64,000 nt of DNA from Croceicoccus marinus (lineage in GTDB: Bacteria; Pseudomonadota; Alphaproteobacteria; Sphingomonadales; Sphingomonadaceae). Each line of letters starts with the position of its first letter. The first letter of the stretch is position 1. Below are positions 53,831 to 63,149 of this stretch, piece after piece. Made by a program: the position numbers and the translations under genes. The notes under the pieces are model-generated. The model was not told the origin of the DNA, ran no database searches, and worked only from the letters and a program-made list of their open reading frames with translations. The stretch spans positions 769,501-833,500 of the forward strand of contig NZ_CP019602.1 of NCBI RefSeq assembly GCF_001661675.2, in the 5' to 3' direction.

Positions 53831-54445
53831 ATGCACATCCGCGCCCCCGCCATCGTCTGCTCCGCCCGCCCGCATGGCGAGAATGCCGCCATCGCGCGGC
53901 TGATGACGGCGGATCACGGCCTGGTCGCGGGCTATGTCGCGGGCGGGCGGGGCAGGCGGATGCGCCCCGTGCTGATCCCCGGCAACCGGGTAGAGGCAGA
54001 CATCGCCTCTCGCTCGGCCAGCCAGCTGCCGTTCCTGAAAGCCGAACTCGTCACCAGCCGCGCGCCGTTCCTGTCCGAACCGCTGCCCGCCGCAGCGATC
54101 GTGTGGATCACCGCGCTCACCGCCGCCGTCCTGCCTGAACGCAGTCCCTTTCCCGCGCTCTACCAGGCGCTCGACGCGGTGCTCGACGCGATCTGCCACG
54201 CACCCTCGGCGCGGGGCTGGGTCCCGGCGCTGATCGCGTGCGAGGCGCTGTTCCTGCGCGAGCTGGGCTTCGGCGGCGCCCGCCCCGACCTGGCCGGGGC
54301 CGACTGGGCGCGCACCATGGAAGTTTTCGACATCAGCGGCCGCCATGTGGAAAAGCGCCTGCTTGCAGACCGCGCCGGTCCTGTTATGGGCGAGCTCGTT
54401 TCCGCGCGCGCAATATTGCGCGATCGGCTCTCTCGCATTGCATAG
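53831..54445 (+). CDS. recO: DNA repair protein RecO
   Basis: 204 aa, at the short end for RecO. The N-terminal OB fold is seen in IVCSARPHGENAAIARLMTADHGLVAGYVAGGR, and the helical part in the rest. The C-terminal zinc-finger cysteines are absent, as in other sphingomonad RecO proteins. It loads RecA with RecF/RecR in recombinational repair. Start at 53831 gives the conserved opening MHIRAPAIV. Confidence 0.85.
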   Translation: MHIRAPAIVCSARPHGENAAIARLMTADHGLVAGYVAGGRGRRMRPVLIPGNRVEADIASRSASQLPFLKAELVTSRAPFLSEPLPAAAIVWITALTAAVLPERSPFPALYQALDAVLDAICHAPSARGWVPALIACEALFLRELGFGGARPDLAGADWARTMEVFDISGRHVEKRLLADRAGPVMGELVSARAILRDRLSRIA

Positions 54446-54472
54446 ATTACAACAAGGTTCAGGGATTAGCAC

Positions 54473-55528
54473 ATGAAGATCGCGGTATTCGCCGGCGACG
54501 GCATCGGCATGGAAGTCACGCAGCAGGCGCTGCGCGTACTCGAACGCCTGCCGCTGCCGCTGTCCTTCTTGGCATCCGACGTGGGCGGCACCGCCTATAA
54601 GAACCACGGCCACCCGCTACCCCAGGAAACGCTGGTCTGCGCGCGCGAGGCGGATGCCATCCTGTTCGGCGCGGTCGGCGATCCCGCCTGCGACAATCTG
54701 GAACGCCATCTCCGCCCCGAACAGGCGATCCTGGGCCTGCGCCGCGAGCTTGGCCTGTTTGCCAACCTGCGCCCCGCCAAGGTCTTTCCCGGCCTCGAAA
54801 CCGCATCCGCCCTCCGGCCCGAGGTTGCGTCCACCATCGACCTGCTCATCGTGCGCGAACTGAACGGCGACGTCTATTTCGGCGAGAAGGGCATGCGCAC
54901 CACGCCGCAAGGCCTGCGCCAGGGCTATGACGTGATGAGCTATGACGAAAGCGAGGTTCGCCGCATCGCCGTCGCCGGGTTCGAAGCGGCCCGCAAGCGC
55001 CGCGGCCTGCTGTGCTCGGTCGACAAGGCGAACGTGCTCGAAACCTCGCAGCTGTGGCGCGACGTGGTGATCGAGGTCGCCGCCGACTATCCCGACGTCA
55101 CCCTGTCGCACATGTATGTCGACAATGCGGCGATGCAGCTGGTGCGGGGTCCCGGACAGTTCGACGTGATCGTCACCGGCAACCTGTTCGGCGACATATT
55201 GTCGGACCAGGCCTCGATGTGCGTCGGCTCGATCGGCCTACTCGCATCCGCCTCGCTGGGCGAGCGCAGGACCGCGCATGGCACGTTCGGACTTTATGAA
55301 CCTATCCATGGTAGTGCTCCCGACATCGCCGGCAAGGGCATCGCCAATCCGCTGGCCACGATCCTGTCCGCAGCCGAACTGCTTCGCCATTCGCTGGGTC
55401 AGGAAGAGCAGGCACGACGGGTCGAAACCGCCGTCGCCCGCACGCTGGCCGATGGGATCCTGGGCGCCGATCTTGGCGGCGATGCCGACACGAAGGCCAT
55501 TGGCGACGCGGTGCTGGACCGCCTCTAG
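54473..55528 (+). CDS. leuB: 3-isopropylmalate dehydrogenase
   Basis: 351 aa. NAD-binding and substrate motifs of Leu[72 protein letters not shown] and [22 protein letters not shown]. It oxidises and decarboxylates 3-isopropylmalate to 2-oxoisocaproate. It lies 27 bp after recO, far from leuC/leuD. Confidence 0.95.
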   Translation: MKIAVFAGDGIGMEVTQQALRVLERLPLPLSFLASDVGGTAYKNHGHPLPQETLVCAREADAILFGAVGDPACDNLERHLRPEQAILGLRRELGLFANLRPAKVFPGLETASALRPEVASTIDLLIVRELNGDVYFGEKGMRTTPQGLRQGYDVMSYDESEVRRIAVAGFEAARKRRGLLCSVDKANVLETSQLWRDVVIEVAADYPDVTLSHMYVDNAAMQLVRGPGQFDVIVTGNLFGDILSDQASMCVGSIGLLASASLGERRTAHGTFGLYEPIHGSAPDIAGKGIANPLATILSAAELLRHSLGQEEQARRVETAVARTLADGILGADLGGDADTKAIGDAVLDRL

Positions 55529-55539
55529 GATTTGCGCTG

Positions 55540-55926
55540 TTGCAGTTTCTGATCGAACGCCTGCGTTACCGCGCCCTGCCGTGGACCGTCCGCCTGTTCC
55601 TGTGCGCGGCGCTGCTGGTGGCCGCCTGCGCGCTGGCTGTCAGCCAGCAGCAATATCTGGTCCATGCGGCCCTGTTCGGCCTGGTCTATGTCGGCACCGC
55701 GCTGCTGTTCGCGCTCACCCACAACGACTGGATCCGCTTCGGCTTCAGCGCGGCCCATTTCATCGTATCGGGGCTGGTGGTCTATGGGCTGGTGTTCCTG
55801 CTGCCGGGGCGCACCACCGACGCGCTCTTCCCGCTGCGCGTGGTGCTGATCTTCGGTGCGACTTTGGTAACCACCGCCCTGTTATGGCACCCCGATACCG
55901 GGCGCTGGGTCCTGCGCCGCGATTGA
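55540..55926 (+). CDS. Four-helix membrane protein, tandem paralogue 1
   Basis: About 128 aa from a TTG at 55540; no earlier ATG fits. Four membrane helices alternate with short loops, and the end is TALLWHPDTGRWVLRRD. The next gene has the same layout and a similar ending (TVLQWLPATRRWIYRP), so the two are tandem duplicates. Function unknown. It follows leuB by 11 bp. Confidence 0.65.
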   Translation: MQFLIERLRYRALPWTVRLFLCAALLVAACALAVSQQQYLVHAALFGLVYVGTALLFALTHNDWIRFGFSAAHFIVSGLVVYGLVFLLPGRTTDALFPLRVVLIFGATLVTTALLWHPDTGRWVLRRD

Positions 55927-55962
55927 GGCGGATCTTGCGATGGACGGGGGAACAGTCCGGTA

Positions 55963-56349
55963 ATGGCCGTCTGCATCCACGCCCTGCGTGAACGCCCCGC
56001 GGCGCCGTGGACGGTTCAGGCGCATGCGCTGCTCGCGGTCGCCGCGGCCCTCGCGCTCTGGCTGCTCCACTTCCATCCTCCCAGCGCCAGGCTGGCGGTA
56101 TTCCTCTTCTGCTATCTGGCGGTGACCGCCGCCTATGTGTTCATGCAAAGCGCCATGCTGCGCTTCCTGATGACCGGCTTCCACCTTGCCTGCGTCGGGG
56201 TCGGCATCGCCGCCCTGTTGCTGGTGCCCGGCGACCTGCGCGGCGATCCGTGGATTCCGGTGCGCGGCACGGTGGTCATCGCGGTCAGCACCGCGGCGAC
56301 GGTGCTGCAATGGCTGCCCGCCACGCGGCGCTGGATCTACCGCCCCTGA
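55963..56349 (+). CDS. Four-helix membrane protein, tandem paralogue 2
   Basis: 128 aa with four membrane helices, starting with a basic stretch (HALRERPAAPWTVQAHAL). Its C-terminus resembles that of the preceding gene. Family not recognised. It lies 36 bp after paralogue 1 and before metZ, all on the same strand. Confidence 0.7.
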   Translation: MAVCIHALRERPAAPWTVQAHALLAVAAALALWLLHFHPPSARLAVFLFCYLAVTAAYVFMQSAMLRFLMTGFHLACVGVGIAALLLVPGDLRGDPWIPVRGTVVIAVSTAATVLQWLPATRRWIYRP

Positions 56350-56418
56350 TCGCATGCCGCCCGCCCGCTGGCCGAACACGGATTGTCAGGCGCCCGCGCC
56401 GCCGCTAACCGCATCGGC

Positions 56419-57627
56419 ATGAAACGCACTACCGGAACCGACCGCTCGATCACCCGCAACTGGCGCCCCGCGACGCAGGCCGTCCGCGCCGGCACCTGGC
56501 GCAGCGAGATGGGCGAGACGAGCGAGGCGATGTTCCTCAGCTCGGGCTACAGCTACGACGATGCCGCCACGCCCGCCGCGCGCTTCGCGGGGGATCAGGC
56601 GGGGATGACCTATTCGCGGCTGCAGAACCCCACGGTCGCGATGCTGGAAGAACGCATCGCGGTGATGGAAGGGGCAGAGGCCTGCCGCACTCAGGCATCG
56701 GGCATGGCGGCGATGACCGCGGCGCTATTGTGCCAGCTGTCGGCGGGCGATCATGTCGTCGCCGCGCGCGCCGCCTTCGGATCGTGCCGCTGGCTGGTCG
56801 ACGAACTGCTGCCGCGCTTCGGGATCGAGGGGACGACCATCGATTCGACCGACAATGCCGCGTGGGAGGCCGCGATCCGGCCCAATACGAAGGTGTTCTT
56901 CTTCGAAACCCCCGCCAATCCCACGCTCGACATCGTCGACCTGGCTCATGTCTGCGGCCTGGCGCGCTCGCATGGCATCACCACCGTGGTCGACAATGCC
57001 TTCTGCACGCCTGTGATGCAGCGCCCGATGGAATTCGGCGCGGACGTCATCGCCTATTCGGCGACCAAGCTGATGGACGGGCAGGGCCGCGTGCTGGCGG
57101 GCGCGGTCTGCGGGACCGAGGAATTCATCAACGACAAGCTCCTGCCGTTCCAGCGCAACACCGGGCCGAACCTGTCGCCCTTCAACGCCTGGGTGGTGCT
57201 GAAAGGGCTGGAGACGCTGGAACTGCGCGCCCGCCGCCAGTGCGACAATGCGCTGAAGATCGGGCGGTTCATGGAAGGCCGCGTGCCGGTCATCAAGCAT
57301 CCGGGGCTTGCCAGCCACCCGCGGCACGACATGGCGATGCGCCAGATGACAATGCCCGGCTGCATCTTTTCCTTCGTGCTCGACGGCGGGCGGCAGCAGG
57401 CGCACGCGCTGCTCGACCAGTTGCAGCTGATCGACATCTCGAACAATATCGGCGACGCGCGTTCCCTGATGTGCCACCCGGCATCGACCACCCACCATTC
57501 TGTCGGGGCCGAGAAACGCGCCGAGATGGGCGTCGACGAAGGCATGCTGCGCTTCAATGTCGGGCTGGAGGACGCGGACGACCTGATCGAGGATCTCGAC
57601 CGCGCGCTGGCCGCCATCGGCCTGTGA
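56419..57627 (+). CDS. metZ: O-succinylhomoserine sulfhydrylase
   Basis: 402 aa, Cys/Met-metabolism PLP enzyme. The PLP lysine is in SATKLMDGQGRVLAG, with phosphate-binding SGMAAMTAALL and FETPANPTLD motifs. MetZ adds sulfide to O-succinylhomoserine to give homocysteine directly. Start 56419 (MKRTTGTD). Its stop is nested in a GTGA start of the next gene, a sensor kinase. Confidence 0.93.
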   Translation: MKRTTGTDRSITRNWRPATQAVRAGTWRSEMGETSEAMFLSSGYSYDDAATPAARFAGDQAGMTYSRLQNPTVAMLEERIAVMEGAEACRTQASGMAAMTAALLCQLSAGDHVVAARAAFGSCRWLVDELLPRFGIEGTTIDSTDNAAWEAAIRPNTKVFFFETPANPTLDIVDLAHVCGLARSHGITTVVDNAFCTPVMQRPMEFGADVIAYSATKLMDGQGRVLAGAVCGTEEFINDKLLPFQRNTGPNLSPFNAWVVLKGLETLELRARRQCDNALKIGRFMEGRVPVIKHPGLASHPRHDMAMRQMTMPGCIFSFVLDGGRQQAHALLDQLQLIDISNNIGDARSLMCHPASTTHHSVGAEKRAEMGVDEGMLRFNVGLEDADDLIEDLDRALAAIGL

Positions 57628-59171
57628 GAGAGGGCGATCCCACGCCGGAGGAGGAACGCTCCCCCGCCGCCGGGCACGTCGGCCCGCTCAAGGGCACGCC
57701 CGCCGAGGGGCTGCTCGCCGCCATTTTCGAAAGCTGCGAGGATGCGATCGTCTCCAAGCGGCTCGACGGCGCGATCACCAGCTGGAACCCGGCGGCGGAG
57801 CGTCTGTTCGGCTATCCGGCCGAGGAGATCCTGGGCCGCTCGATCCGCGTGCTGATCCCGGACGACCGCCAGCACGAGGAGGATTCGATCATTTCCCGCA
57901 TCCAGCGGGGCGAACGGGTGATGCCGTTCCACACCATGCGCCGCCGCAAGGACGGGCATGAGATCGAGGTGTCGGTCACGGTCTCGCCGGTGCATGACGC
58001 CAGCGGCAGGATCGTGGGCGCCAGCAAGATCGCTCGCGAACTGGGCGACCTCGACCTTGCCCGCAAGGCGCTGGCCGAAAGCGAAGCCCGCTTCGAGATG
58101 ATGGCCGACAATATCTCGCAGCTCGCTTGGATCGCGGACGCGGACGGGTCGATCATCTGGTACAACAAGCGCTGGTTCGAATATACCGGCACCACGCTGG
58201 ACGAGATGAAGGGCTGGGGCTGGCAAGCGGTTCACCACGAGGATCACCTCGAGCGCGTGACCGAGCGTTTCGTGTCCGCGATCAACAGCGGCGAGCCTTG
58301 GGAAGACACGTTTCCGCTGCGCGGCGCCGATGGCCGCTATCGCTGGTTCCTGTCGCGCGCCCGTCCGATCCGCGACGACACCGATCGGGTCGCGTTCTGG
58401 TTCGGCACCAATACCGATGTCACCGAACAGCGCGAGCAGAGCGAGGCGATCGAGAACCTGCTGCGCGAGGTGAACCATCGCGCCAAGAACATGCTGACGC
58501 TGATCATGGCGCTGGCGCGGCGTTCGGCACCCGGCAACGATGCGTTCCTCAAGCGCTTCACCCGCCGCATCCAGGCATTGGCCGCGAATCAGGACCTGCT
58601 GGTCAAGCGCGCCTGGGGCAGCGTCGAGATGGCCGACCTCGTCAAGGCGCAGCTGGCATTCGCCATCGACCTTGCCGGTTCGGGGCTGACCCACAGCGGC
58701 CCGCCGGTCGCGATCACCGCCCGCGCCGCCGAGACCCTGGGCCTCGCGCTGCACGAGCTGGCGACCAATGCGCTGAAATACGGCGCCCTGTCGCGCGGCG
58801 GCGACGACCGCGGGGAAGGCGGGGGGCCAGATGAGGGCGGGGATGAGGGCGAAGATGGGGGCGAAGATGGGGGCGAGGGCGGCATCGGCAGCGTGGCGAT
58901 CGCCTGGACTGTCGAGGACGGCCGCTTCCGCCTCAGCTGGACCGAAAGCGGCGGCCCGCCCGTCACCCCGCCCGAGCGCGAGGGTTTCGGCAGCTCGGTC
59001 ATCCGCGACATTCCCGCCGCCTCGCTGGGCGCGGACGTACAGCTCGACTACCGGGCCGAGGGGCTGCGCTGGTCGCTCGACGCGCCGGTCGAAAGCGTGG
59101 TCGCGGACGGCGTGGGAGCGGGCGCGGCCGAGGACGGGAACGAGGACGGGGACGGGGACGGGCACGCCTAG
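57624..59171 (+). CDS. PAS-domain HWE-family sensor histidine kinase with acidic glycine-rich loop
   Basis: 515 aa from GTG 57624, overlapping the metZ stop (GTGA). Two PAS domains (about 30-150 and 155-275) with SWNPAAERLFGYPAEEILG and GWGWQAVHHEDHLERV are followed by the HWE phosphoacceptor REVNHRAKNMLTLI with His285. The ATPase has LHELATNALKYGALS and W439-T-E441. Between these two motifs an Asp/Glu/Gly insertion (residues ~393-420, DNA 58800-58881) replaces a short loop; it contains a 12-bp tandem repeat. The C-terminus is also Asp/Gly-rich (GNEDGDGDGH). Soluble, no response regulator near. Confidence 0.9.
   Translation: MREGDPTPEEERSPAAGHVGPLKGTPAEGLLAAIFESCEDAIVSKRLDGAITSWNPAAERLFGYPAEEILGRSIRVLIPDDRQHEEDSIISRIQRGERVMPFHTMRRRKDGHEIEVSVTVSPVHDASGRIVGASKIARELGDLDLARKALAESEARFEMMADNISQLAWIADADGSIIWYNKRWFEYTGTTLDEMKGWGWQAVHHEDHLERVTERFVSAINSGEPWEDTFPLRGADGRYRWFLSRARPIRDDTDRVAFWFGTNTDVTEQREQSEAIENLLREVNHRAKNMLTLIMALARRSAPGNDAFLKRFTRRIQALAANQDLLVKRAWGSVEMADLVKAQLAFAIDLAGSGLTHSGPPVAITARAAETLGLALHELATNALKYGALSRGGDDRGEGGGPDEGGDEGEDGGEDGGEGGIGSVAIAWTVEDGRFRLSWTESGGPPVTPPEREGFGSSVIRDIPAASLGADVQLDYRAEGLRWSLDAPVESVVADGVGAGAAEDGNEDGDGDGHA
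58851..58874 (+). repeat. 12-bp tandem repeat in the kinase ATPase loop
   Basis: GAAGATGGGGGC occurs at 58851-58862 and 58863-58874, inside a longer G-rich stretch (58800-58881) with related GATGAGGGCG units. Each adds Glu-Asp-Gly-Gly to the loop and keeps the frame. Confidence 0.85.
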
Positions 59172-59245
59172 CTTTCCACCACGATTGTTCACATCCGCCG
59201 CGCCGGATTTGCAACTTGCGGTGCTTCCGTCCTAGAATGCTGCTT

Positions 59246-59650
59246 ATGATAGAGCAGCTATTCGATCATGCCGCGATATCGCACGGCATCACTGTCCGGG
59301 TCAGCGCAAGCTTCCTGCCGGAACAGTCGCAGGTGTCGGAAGGACACTGGTTCTGGGCCTATCACATCCGGATCGAGAACGGCGGCGACCAGCCCGCCCG
59401 CCTGCTGACCCGCCACTGGCGCATCACCGATGCCGCTGGCCGCATCAGCCTGATCGACGGCGACGGCGTGGTGGGCGAACAGCCCCTGCTGCATCCCGGC
59501 GAAAGCCACGACTATGTCTCGGGCTGCCCGCTGGAAACGCCGCACGGCTCGATGGAAGGCTACTATGGCTTCCGCCGCGAGGACGGCACCGTGTTCGAAG
59601 CCGCGATCCCCTTCTTCCCGCTGTCGGCACCTGCCACCGCGCAGCGGTAA
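59246..59650 (+). CDS. apaG: ApaG protein
   Basis: 134 aa from ATG 59246 (another ATG at 59237 is possible). The fibronectin-III-like ApaG fold is clear: ITVRVSASFLPEQSQVSEGHWFWAYHIRIENGGDQPARLLTRHWRITDAAG, HPGESHDYVSGCPLETPHGSMEGYYGF. ApaG is tied to Co2+/Mg2+ resistance and Ap4A metabolism, its molecular role unclear. The 3' end, including the stop, lies in a 24-bp tandem repeat. Confidence 0.92.
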   Translation: MIEQLFDHAAISHGITVRVSASFLPEQSQVSEGHWFWAYHIRIENGGDQPARLLTRHWRITDAAGRISLIDGDGVVGEQPLLHPGESHDYVSGCPLETPHGSMEGYYGFRREDGTVFEAAIPFFPLSAPATAQR

Positions 59651-59694
59651 ACCCGCGCCACCGCGCAGCGGTAAACCCGCGCCACCGCGCAGCG
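59633..59694 (+). repeat. 24-bp tandem repeat across the apaG stop codon
   Basis: GCCACCGCGCAGCGGTAAACCCGC occurs at 59633-59656 and 59657-59680, with 14 bases of a third copy to 59694. The first copy carries the last codons and stop of apaG (ATAQR-stop). The second repeats the same end in frame after the stop. Confidence 0.9.
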
Positions 59695-59780
59695 CTGGTC
59701 GTGCTGCCACCCACCTTCGGACCGCCCCCTACCGCAACGCGTTGCCCAATCGCCCGCCGCGCATTATCAGCGTGCGCACG

Positions 59781-60599
59781 ATGAAGCGTACCCATCTCCC
59801 CCTGAACGGCCTGCGCGTGCTCGATGCCGCCGCCCGGCACCTGTCCTTCACCCGCGCCGCGGACGAGCTTGCGGTCACCCCCGCCGCCGTCGGCCAGCAG
59901 ATCCGCGCGCTTGAGGATCTGCTGGGCGTCGTCCTGTTCCGCCGCACGCCCAAGGGCCTGGAACTGACGGACGAGGCCAGCGCCGGCCTCGATTCGCTGC
60001 GCAGCGGCTTCCTGCGGTTCGAGGAAGCGGTCCACGCGATTCAGGCCGGCCAGTCCAGCCAGAAATACACCTTCGCGGCCCCGCGCGACTTCTTCGGCGC
60101 CTGGTTCGCCCGCCGCCTCGCCGCCTTCCGCGACGCGCATCCCGACACGCGCTTCCACATGGCGGGCGGCCACGACACCGACTTTACCGAGGCGAACCTG
60201 GATTTCGCCGTCCGCCTCGTCGACAGCCCGGGCGAGCTCGAGGGCGTCCCCCTGTCCCCCGGCCGCAGCGTCGAGGTGGCCGCCCCCGGCGCGCCCGACA
60301 GCTGGATCAGCTGGCCCGGCGGCCCGCGCAGCGATCCGGCCCCCGACGATGCCGAACCGGGCCTGCGCGTCGGCGCGACGGGGCAGGCGCTTTCTGCGGT
60401 GCTGGGCGGCATGGGCCGCGCCGTGCTGCCGCTGCAACTGGTGGAGCACGAGATCGAGACCGGCCAGCTTGTCGCCCTGTCCGGGATCGAGGATACGCGC
60501 GCTACCTATTGGCTCGTCGCCCCGCGCCCGCAATGGCGGCAGAAGAAGGTGAAGGCGCTGGTCGATTTCCTCACCGCCGCGCAAAAGGCGCAGGACTGA
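59781..60599 (+). CDS. LysR-type transcription regulator (GcvA-like)
   Basis: 272 aa. The N-terminal winged helix has LRVLDAAARHLSFTRAADELAVTPAAVGQQIRALEDLLGVVLFRR, typical of the GcvA/AmpR branch. The effector domain follows but is short; the usual length is 290-300 aa. The effector is unknown. No divergent gene starts beside it: the neighbours are apaG upstream and a convergent HTH gene downstream. Confidence 0.88.
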   Translation: MKRTHLPLNGLRVLDAAARHLSFTRAADELAVTPAAVGQQIRALEDLLGVVLFRRTPKGLELTDEASAGLDSLRSGFLRFEEAVHAIQAGQSSQKYTFAAPRDFFGAWFARRLAAFRDAHPDTRFHMAGGHDTDFTEANLDFAVRLVDSPGELEGVPLSPGRSVEVAAPGAPDSWISWPGGPRSDPAPDDAEPGLRVGATGQALSAVLGGMGRAVLPLQLVEHEIETGQLVALSGIEDTRATYWLVAPRPQWRQKKVKALVDFLTAAQKAQD

Positions 60600-60675
60600 C
60601 CCTTCGCCCGCCAGCCCGCCAGCTTTCCCGCCCGCCGCACCCCGCCAAAACACCCCCTCGCGCCGCGAACCCGCC

Positions 60676-61725
60676 TCAATCCACGCGCCGGGCCTCGCGC
60701 AGCCGCATCTGGTCGCGCGCGCGGTCCAGCTTGGCATTGATGCTGTCGATGATCTCGCGCTCGCTGCGTTCGGGCGGAGCAGCGCGCTCGGCAGGCGGGC
60801 CGTATCGCGCGGCGCGGCGATGGCGCAGCAGGAACATCACCAGCGCCTCGTTGTGCACCCGGTATTCGCCGATGATCTCGCCGCGCGCGACGATCGGGCG
60901 CAGCTCGCCCTCGATCGCGCGGGCCAGCGCCGTGTCCTCCAGCCTCGCGATGCCCAGGTCGATGGCCTTCTCCCAAGCGGCGGCGAATTCCTCCGCCCCG
61001 CCGCGCGCGCGCAAATTGTACAGCGCCTCCATGCTGGCCCCGATGGCACGCGCCGCCTGCCGCACCGATCCGCTGGCGGCCAGCGCCGCGATGAACGCGC
61101 GCTGCCGGTCGGGCGTGATCGAGTTCCGCCGCGGGCAGGGGTGGAGGAACGGCCTGAACCCCAGCAGCGGATCGTCGGGCGAAGGCTCCGGCCCGGTAAA
61201 GGCGGCACGGCTGGTCCGCTGCGAAGGATTGGCGGAGCCGCACGACAGCCGGAACGCCCCCGGCCCAACATGCGAGGCCCCATGCGAGGTCCCATGCGCA
61301 GGCCCGCCAGAACCGGCACGCATATCGTCCCTTGAACCGGCCCGCTCATCCCCCGCCATCCGCCGCGCGGCATCTCGCCCCGCCAGCCCCAGCCCCGCCA
61401 GCCCGAGCCCCCCACGCCTGCGCTCCGCCCGGGCTTTCCGAGCCGCCTCGCACCCCCGCGCCGCATCCCACGCCGCGCGAAAGCTCAGCCCCCGCACCGC
61501 CCTCTGCCCGGCCTCGGAATAACGCAGCTTCTCCAGCGCCGCGACGCTGACCCCCACTTCCTCCGCCGCCTCCGAAACAAGCCCCGTCCGCGCCAGCGCC
61601 TCGATGAACTGCCGCTGCCGCCGCGCAGTCAGCTTCCGCCGCCGCGCGAGAGGCACGGGCGTAAAGCGGATTTCAGGCAGGGCCGATTGGGTGGGGGCTA
61701 AGGGGGTTGGTCGTGTGCCGGACAT
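60676..61725 (-). CDS. Protein with two terminase-like HTH modules
   Basis: 349 aa. Two similar helix-turn-helix units occur: RQRQFIEALARTGLVSEAAEEVGVSVAALEKLR (about 36-70) and RQRAFIAALAASGSVRQAARAIGASMEALYNLR (about 208-240). They are separated by an Arg/Ala/Gly/Ser-rich linker of ~120 residues with short repeats (GLGLAGLGLAG; HGTSHGASH). The modules resemble the N-terminal HTH of phage terminase small subunits or Sigma-4-like regions. The C-terminus has a charged helix (DSINAKLDRARDQMRLREARR). Function unknown. Confidence 0.7.
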   Translation of the reverse strand: MSGTRPTPLAPTQSALPEIRFTPVPLARRRKLTARRQRQFIEALARTGLVSEAAEEVGVSVAALEKLRYSEAGQRAVRGLSFRAAWDAARGCEAARKARAERRRGGLGLAGLGLAGRDAARRMAGDERAGSRDDMRAGSGGPAHGTSHGASHVGPGAFRLSCGSANPSQRTSRAAFTGPEPSPDDPLLGFRPFLHPCPRRNSITPDRQRAFIAALAASGSVRQAARAIGASMEALYNLRARGGAEEFAAAWEKAIDLGIARLEDTALARAIEGELRPIVARGEIIGEYRVHNEALVMFLLRHRRAARYGPPAERAAPPERSEREIIDSINAKLDRARDQMRLREARRVD

Positions 61726-61831
61726 GGACGCGCTCCTGCTGGGTGAGGGGCGCTTGGGGATATTGGGGCGAGGGAGTGTAGGAAAATAAAAACATATCCT
61801 GCAAGCAGATCAAAACTTATCGGGGGCTTCG

Positions 61832-63112
61832 ATGACTTCAGGACATGGTGCTTATGACAAGTGGCTTGCAAAGATAAATCTTGACGAGGCCAATTGGTCC
61901 CATCGCGCAAAGTGCCTAAGCAAGAATGGACAAATAGAAGAGGGTTGGTTTTGGCGTTTTCGAGGTATGCTGAGCGATAGCGAACTTATCGAGAAAAGCT
62001 TCCTACAAAATATCGAAGGAAAGGGTCTTTACCATATAGTACACATTCCTTGGATATTTCCCGATGGAACAGCCGGAAAGAGCGATTGGAGCCAGGATGA
62101 ATGGGATTTCCTTAATGAAGCTCTCTCTGAGACATTCAATTATTCTGGAGGATTTTCTTCAGAATACGAATTTAAGTACTTATGTATTGATCGGCCGTCT
62201 CTATCGCATTTCCAAAGTAAAAATATTTCTCATAGTTATTTTAAAGATGGTTTGACGTCCCACGACCTAAATAATTCGCAAGTTTCGAAATGTTTTATCA
62301 ATAACTATGCTACCGGATTTAAATTTATTTTAGACTGTGTTGTTGATGGCGATGCTAAGGTTGAAGATGCGGACGTTAGAATAGACGAATGCTACATCAG
62401 AAATTTCGTTTTTAGTGGTCACAAGGACGCAAGGAGGCCCCTGCTCGAAATTAGCGAAAGCGAAATCACGACCATTTACATATCAGGGAAATTTTCCGAC
62501 TTATTTATTGACGACTTGATTTGCGAGAGTTTTGATATTTCAAACTCGTCTTTCAAGCATGGTACTTTCACGGGCGAAAAATCATCGATAATTTTGAACG
62601 CCGAAAACTGCTATTTCGAAAATAGGGTGATTTTTACCGATATCAGTCTTGGGATCGATATAACCAGAAACTCATCATTTCGGCATGCTGTATTTGCAGA
62701 TAAACTGATATTTGATAACGTTGAAGTCTTCTTTTCCTGTCTATCTGACATCCAGCTCGGCGGACCGATTGATCTTGATCTACGTGACCGTTCGCTTGAG
62801 GCTGGCTTTGCAAGGGAGTTGTCCCAGCTCCAGAGCCTGAAGGAGCCAGCTTATTCAGAATCTCTTCGGAATTCGTTGGAAAGAGCCTGTCAAATAATAT
62901 GCGAAAGAAATCGTCAAGATGGGCGAAAAGATTTAGAAAAGCGTTTTCGAAGAATGGAATTGATGGCGCGTACCGCTTCTGAACACACTGAGCCGTCTAC
63001 AAAGTTTATTAATTGGTTTTATCGTGAATTTTCCGATTTTGGATTTAGCTGGTGGCGCCCGCTTCTTGGATTGGTTTTGAGCTGGTTTTTTTTGGAGCCC
63101 TCTATCTGTTAG
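61832..63112 (+). pseudogene. AT-rich foreign gene, membrane-anchored beta-helix-like protein, broken 3' end
   Basis: 426 codons from ATG 61832, clearly AT-rich against the GC-rich surroundings, so recently acquired. An N-terminal globular part (MTSGHGAYDKWLAKINLDE...) is followed by ~180 residues with alternating hydrophobic/Asn/Ser/Phe pattern, like pentapeptide or beta-helix repeats (FDISNSSFKHGTF, NAENCYFENRVIF, RNSSFRHAVFADKLIF). A helical segment (ELSQLQSLKEP...) leads to RPLLGLVLSWFF, the first of the usual C-terminal membrane helices. The frame ends just after a run of eight T (63086-63093). A one-base insertion there would continue as FGALYLLGPKPNQPLERARLG to 63156. IS DNA follows. 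Function unknown. Confidence 0.65.
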
Positions 63113-63149
63113 GGCCAAAACCCAATCAGCCTCTTGAAAGAGCGCGTTT

